A stretch of 7,784 bases of DNA from JBHELQ01 sp046262995 (lineage in GTDB: Bacteria; Actinomycetota; Thermoleophilia; Solirubrobacterales; Thermoleophilaceae), in NCBI GenBank assembly GCA_046262995.1, contig JBHELQ010000151.1, positions 1-7,784 on the forward strand. Reading direction: 5' to 3'. A program made the translations under genes and the position numbers. Positions 5,744-7,784 of this stretch are shown piece after piece (within the stretch, counting starts at the first letter, position 1; the number at the start of each line of letters is the position of its first letter). Below the pieces are notes generated by a model that saw nothing but the letters and a program-made list of their open reading frames with translations, did no database searches and was not told where the DNA came from.

Positions 5744-5783
5744 GTCTCCTCGGGGGTCGGGAGCAGGCGCTAGCGTCTGCGCG

Positions 5784-5856
5784 GGGCCGGTAGCTCAGCG
5801 GTCAGAGCAGCGGACTCATAATCCGTCGGTCGGTGGTTCGAATCCACCCCGGCCCA
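5784..5856 (+). tRNA. tRNA with CAT anticodon (tRNA-Ile2 favoured over elongator tRNA-Met)
   Basis: A full 73-nt cloverleaf can be drawn. The acceptor stem is GGGCCGG (5784-5790) with CCGGCCC (5849-5855); the discriminator is A5856. The D arm is GCTC/GAGC (5793-5796, 5805-5808). The anticodon stem is GCGGA/TCCGT (5810-5814, 5822-5826) with loop CTCATAA and anticodon CAT at 5817-5819. The variable loop is 5 nt and the T arm is GGTGG-TTCGAAT-CCACC (5832-5848). CCA is not encoded. CAT could mean initiator Met, elongator Met or Ile2 (lysidine-modified by TilS). Against initiator: the first pair G1-C72 is normal. For Ile2: C4-G69 and C5-G68 are the acceptor pairs TilS recognises in E. coli tRNA-Ile2, the D loop has the same short length (8 nt), and the anticodon region resembles Ile2. 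Being a tRNA is near certain; the amino acid is inferred. Confidence 0.96.
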
Positions 5857-5934
5857 TCCGGCTTCGACCTGTCCCGTGGAGCACGCGGCGAAGCCACCGA
5901 TGAGTTCTCGCGCCTCGGCCGGTCTCAGGTTGAA

Positions 5935-6375
5935 ATGGACGACACAGCGAACATGACCAATATCGCCGAGGTCGGGACGGTGTTCGTCCCGGTTGCCGAT
6001 CAGGACCGGGCGCTCGAGTTCGACCTCGGCAAGCTCGGGTTCGAGAAGCGCTCCGACTTTGCCTACGGCGAGGGCAGCCGCTGGATCGAGGTTGCCCCGC
6101 CGGGCGCGGCGAACACGATCGCGCTGGTCCCACCCAGCGAGGGCGAGCCGGCCGGCGGCGACGCCGCCTGCTGCGCGTTCGCGACGAAGGACATCGAGGC
6201 CGATCACGCGACGCTCCGCGCCCAAGGCGTTGAGGTGGACGCGGAGATCGTGCGCAAGGGGAAGCGCAGGGCGGGGCTCGTCTCGCTGGAGGCATCGATC
6301 GGGGATCCCGTGCCGTCGCAGTTCTTCTTCCGCGACATCGACGGGAACCGCTTCCTGCTCGTTCAGCCGGACTGA
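5935..6375 (+). CDS. VOC (glyoxalase/bleomycin-resistance-like) family protein
   Basis: 146 aa from the ATG at 5935. AGG at 5927-5929 gives a weak SD with a 5-nt spacer; the ATG at 5953 (140 aa) is the alternative. The frame extends back into the tRNA gene, so any upstream start is not real. The fold reads as two beta-alpha-beta-beta-beta modules: VGTVFVPVADQDRALEF-LGKLGFEKRSDF (about 13-42), WIEVAPPGAANTIALVPP (50-67), CCAFATKDIEADHATLRAQGVEVD (79-102) and FFFRDIDGNRFLLVQ (130-144). The last is the classic F-R-D-x-D-G-N ending, but with Gln where metal-binding members carry Glu, and no His is seen in the first strand. A metal-dependent glyoxalase activity is therefore doubtful. Residues about 108-124 look like extra sequence between module strands relative to the short form I remember. 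It is convergent with the SnoaL-like gene at a 7-bp distance. Function unknown. Confidence 0.86.
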   Translation: MDDTANMTNIAEVGTVFVPVADQDRALEFDLGKLGFEKRSDFAYGEGSRWIEVAPPGAANTIALVPPSEGEPAGGDAACCAFATKDIEADHATLRAQGVEVDAEIVRKGKRRAGLVSLEASIGDPVPSQFFFRDIDGNRFLLVQPD

Positions 6376-6382
6376 CCTGGCG

Positions 6383-6781
6383 CTACTCGCCTCGCCCGGT
6401 GAGCTCGAGCGCCTCCTCGCGGGTTGTGAGGCGCAGGCTCACGACCTTGCCGTCGCGGAAAGTGAACACGGCCGCGCGCCTGGCATCGACGTCGATCCCG
6501 CTGCCCCGGCCGCGGCCCCGGATGCGGTTGAAGACGACGATCTGGTCCTTCGCCTCGACTATCTCCTCCACCACCGCGTCGAACCATTCCCAGGCGCTCA
6601 GCTGCTCGCGCCAGGAGTCGCTCATCTCGGCGACGCCGTGGAAGGTCCCGGGGGAGACGCTGACCGTGTCGTCCACCACGAACTCGATCTGCGGGTGCCA
6701 GACGTCTTCCCCGACGCCGAAGTCGCCACGCCGCCAGCCTTCGAAGATGTCGGCCACGGCCTGGACGTTCTCTCGCGTCAT
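6383..6781 (-). CDS. SnoaL-like/NTF2-superfamily protein
   Basis: A 132-aa product of the alpha+beta cone fold group (SnoaL-like polyketide cyclase, ketosteroid isomerase, NTF2). It opens with a helix, NVQAVADIFEGWRRGDF (5-21), then VWHPQIEFVVDD (27-38), a G-x-F-H-G-V segment (45-50), helix SDSWREQLSAWEWFDAVVEEI (54-74) and strands QIVVFNRIRGRGRGSGIDVD (80-99) and AAVFTFRDGKVVSLRLTTREEALEL (103-127). This last pattern is the family's usual C-terminus. Length is typical. Small stand-alone members of this group are numerous in actinobacteria and mostly uncharacterised; no catalytic residues can be assigned confidently. The ATG at 6781 has no SD. The gene ends 7 bp from the VOC gene and faces away from the nucleotidyltransferase. 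Confidence 0.85.
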   Translation of the reverse strand: MTRENVQAVADIFEGWRRGDFGVGEDVWHPQIEFVVDDTVSVSPGTFHGVAEMSDSWREQLSAWEWFDAVVEEIVEAKDQIVVFNRIRGRGRGSGIDVDARRAAVFTFRDGKVVSLRLTTREEALELTGRGE

Positions 6782-6859
6782 CGTCGTCAGTATCGCGCTG
6801 CGCCACCGGAAGCGGGGGTTAGAGTGCGGACACCGCCGCCCACCTGAAAGGACCCGCCG

Positions 6860-6904
6860 ATGGAGCTCCTCGACCGTCTCGAGCCGTCAGCCTGGGCCCG
6901 GTAG
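6860..6904 (+). other. 14-codon ORF with good SD, in a different frame from the gene that follows
   Basis: AAAGGA (6847-6852) lies 7 nt before the ATG at 6860. The frame reads MELLDRLEPSAWAR and stops at TAG 6902-6904, overlapping the first codons of the nucleotidyltransferase frame. It can be (1) the true N-terminus of that gene, separated by a one-base deletion or sequencing error somewhere around 6881-6900; or (2) a small upstream ORF coupled to a CTG start at 6892. The first option is favoured because no standard start exists in the downstream frame. Confidence 0.5.
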
Positions 6905-7602
6905 CGATCCTGTGCGGAGGCCGGGGAACCCGCCTCCAGGAGCGGACCGAGGCGATCCCCAAGCCGCTGGTCGAGATCGGCGATCAGCCGATCGTCTGGC
7001 ACGTCGTGAACCTCTACGCCTCCCAGGGGTTCCGGGACTTCGTGCTGCTGACCGGCTACAGGGGCGACGCGATCCGTGACTTCGCGGCGGCCGAGCGCTG
7101 GCCGGAGGGCATCCGCATCGAGTGCGTCGACACGGGACTTGAGACGCCGACCGGCGGACGGGTCGCGCGCGCGCGCGAGCGCCTGCGGGAGGGGACCTTC
7201 TGCTGCACCTACGCCGACGGACTGGCGGACCTCGACCTCGCCGACCTCCTGCGCTTCCATTGCGAGCACGGCGCTCTGGCAACGATGACCGTCGTCCGGC
7301 CCCGGCTCCCGTTCGGCGTGACGGAGCTCGACGGCGGCGGGGTGGTGCACGGCTTCCACGAGAAGCCGCGCTCCGAGCACTGGATCAACGGCGGCTTCTT
7401 CTGCTTCGAGCCGGGCGTGTTCGACTACCTGGGCGATTCGAGCGTGCTGGAGCGCGAGCCCCTCGAAGGCCTGGCCGCGGACGGCCAGCTGCGCGCCTAC
7501 AGGCACACCGGCTTCTGGGAGTGCATGGACACCTACAAGGACGCGGTGGAGCTCAACGACCTGTGGTCCCAGGGGCGTCCGCCATGGAAGGTCTGGGCCT
7601 GA
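6892..7602 (+). CDS. rfbF: Glucose-1-phosphate cytidylyltransferase-like nucleotidyltransferase (5' end uncertain)
   Basis: A sugar-phosphate nucleotidyltransferase with a GT-A-like Rossmann core, closest in style to RfbF/DdhA, which makes CDP-glucose from CTP and glucose-1-phosphate for deoxysugar synthesis. Numbered from 6892: VAILCGGRGTRLQE (4-17, signature GGxGTRL), IPKPLVEIGDQPIVWHVVNLYASQGF (22-47, catalytic-site Lys24), LLTGYRG, VDTGLETPTGGR, TYADGLADLDL, INGGFFCFEPGVFDYL, and the end HTGFWECMDTYKDAVELNDLWSQGRPPWKVWA, which closely follows the RfbF C-terminus. From CTG 6892 it is 236 aa, slightly short for about 256; part of the shortfall is a missing stretch after GYRG. No ATG, GTG or TTG lies in frame before 7006, which is past the active site, so the start is CTG 6892 or ATG 6860 with a frameshift. 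The family is certain; CTP over other NTPs is likely from the overall pattern. Confidence 0.86.
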   Translation: MGPVAILCGGRGTRLQERTEAIPKPLVEIGDQPIVWHVVNLYASQGFRDFVLLTGYRGDAIRDFAAAERWPEGIRIECVDTGLETPTGGRVARARERLREGTFCCTYADGLADLDLADLLRFHCEHGALATMTVVRPRLPFGVTELDGGGVVHGFHEKPRSEHWINGGFFCFEPGVFDYLGDSSVLEREPLEGLAADGQLRAYRHTGFWECMDTYKDAVELNDLWSQGRPPWKVWA

Positions 7603-7650
7603 GGAGCGCTCGCCGGAAGGAACTCCGCGGCGTCGCGCGAATCAGAGGCC

Positions 7651-7784
7651 GTGAGCCGCAGCGGCGCCACCGCCCTCAACCTGTCCGCCGAGATCCGCCA
7701 GCGCTTCGAGGAGTTCTCGCGCTCGCAGAAGGACGTCGGGCAGTACATCGTCGATCATCTGGAAGAGGCTGCCTTCCACACCGC
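7651..7784 (+). CDS. MurR/RpiR-family transcriptional regulator, N-terminus (runs off right edge)
   Basis: The frame is open from GTG 7651 to the window end, 44 complete codons. The product LNLSAEIRQRFEEFSRSQKDVGQYIVDHLEEAAFHT matches the first helices of the RpiR-type HTH domain (I-x-x-x-F-x-x-L-S-x-S-Q-x-x-V-A-x-Y-I-x-x-x-x-x-x-A-x-x-T-A). Such regulators carry a C-terminal SIS domain that senses sugar phosphates; that part is outside the window. GTG 7651 is the only start codon after the stop of the nucleotidyltransferase gene in this frame. AGAGG (7644-7648) is too close to be a good SD. The gap to the upstream gene is 48 bp on the same strand, so co-transcription is likely. This places a sugar-phosphate sensor next to a sugar-nucleotide enzyme. 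Confidence 0.75.
   Translation, partial: MSRSGATALNLSAEIRQRFEEFSRSQKDVGQYIVDHLEEAAFHT

Noticed and set aside
5731..5757. CCCCCG/CGGGGG hairpin as terminator of the GH6 gene
   Set aside because: The stem starts inside the coding sequence, spans the stop codon with a 13-nt loop and has no T-tract; too weak to list.
4546..5793. 415-codon plus-strand ORF in another frame of the GH6 gene
   Set aside because: Arg/Ala/Pro-rich shadow that would also run into the tRNA gene.
5784..5856. tRNA as an integration site for a mobile element
   Set aside because: No integrase, no repeated tRNA 3' end and no change in base composition is seen nearby.
5833..5934. Upstream start of the VOC gene at 5833
   Set aside because: It lies inside the tRNA T arm; the VOC fold only begins after 5935.
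7160..7185. GCGCGCGCGCGAGCGC simple-repeat stretch
   Set aside because: It falls within normal Ala-Arg codons of the nucleotidyltransferase (VARARERL) and is explained by GC-rich codon choice.
1..7784. CRISPR arrays, insertion sequences or phage genes
   Set aside because: No regularly spaced repeats, terminal inverted repeats, transposase or phage motifs were seen on either strand.

Overview
The window is high-GC bacterial DNA with actinobacterial traits: an F420-type luciferase-fold oxidoreductase, GTG starts, SD-poor starts close behind -10-like boxes, and an actinobacterial-style c-di-AMP (ydaO/yuaA) riboswitch. The mix of proteins, including a Trx-fold protein with a CQSRVC motif and a conserved 180-aa orphan, most resembles Thermoleophilia/Solirubrobacterales. 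That placement is from memory of protein style, not from a search.

Layout. (a) 1-1786, minus strand: an LLM-class F420-dependent oxidoreductase followed by a GT1/MGT-type glycosyltransferase that runs off the left edge. The two genes are coupled through a CTGA overlap, which implies a CTG start for the glycosyltransferase. (b) 1864-2406, plus: a conserved protein of unknown function. (c) 2422-3144, minus: a classical short-chain dehydrogenase, convergent with (b) and divergent from (d). (d) 3230-4231, plus: a secreted or lipid-anchored protein with a C-terminal thioredoxin-like domain. (e) 4232-4672: a 441-bp gap that is not empty. It holds a small terminator-like hairpin, a c-di-AMP riboswitch aptamer (about 4362-4519), further strong hairpins, and a 9-bp stem that can hide the ribosome binding site of the next gene. 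(f) 4673-5743, plus: a secreted glycoside hydrolase family 6 (cellulase-fold) protein. It keeps the EPDSLG acid motif and both disulfides but has lost several residues that are nearly invariant in active GH6 enzymes. (g) 5784-5856: a tRNA with a CAT anticodon whose acceptor stem fits tRNA-Ile2 better than tRNA-Met. (h) 5935-6375 plus and 6383-6781 minus: a VOC-family protein and a SnoaL/NTF2-like protein, convergent with a 7-bp gap. (i) about 6892-7602, plus: a glucose-1-phosphate cytidylyltransferase-like nucleotidyltransferase with an abnormal 5' end (no ATG/GTG/TTG start in frame; a well-placed ATG lies in another frame). (j) 7651 to the right edge: the N-terminus of a MurR/RpiR-type regulator.

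The most interesting unit is (e)+(f): a second-messenger riboswitch, apparently with a translational expression platform, placed before a GH6-fold exoprotein with a degenerate active site. In actinobacteria ydaO-type riboswitches commonly precede cell-wall lytic genes such as rpf. This suggests the GH6-like protein may act in envelope remodelling, possibly as a binder or as an enzyme with altered chemistry, rather than in cellulose digestion. That functional reading is inference.
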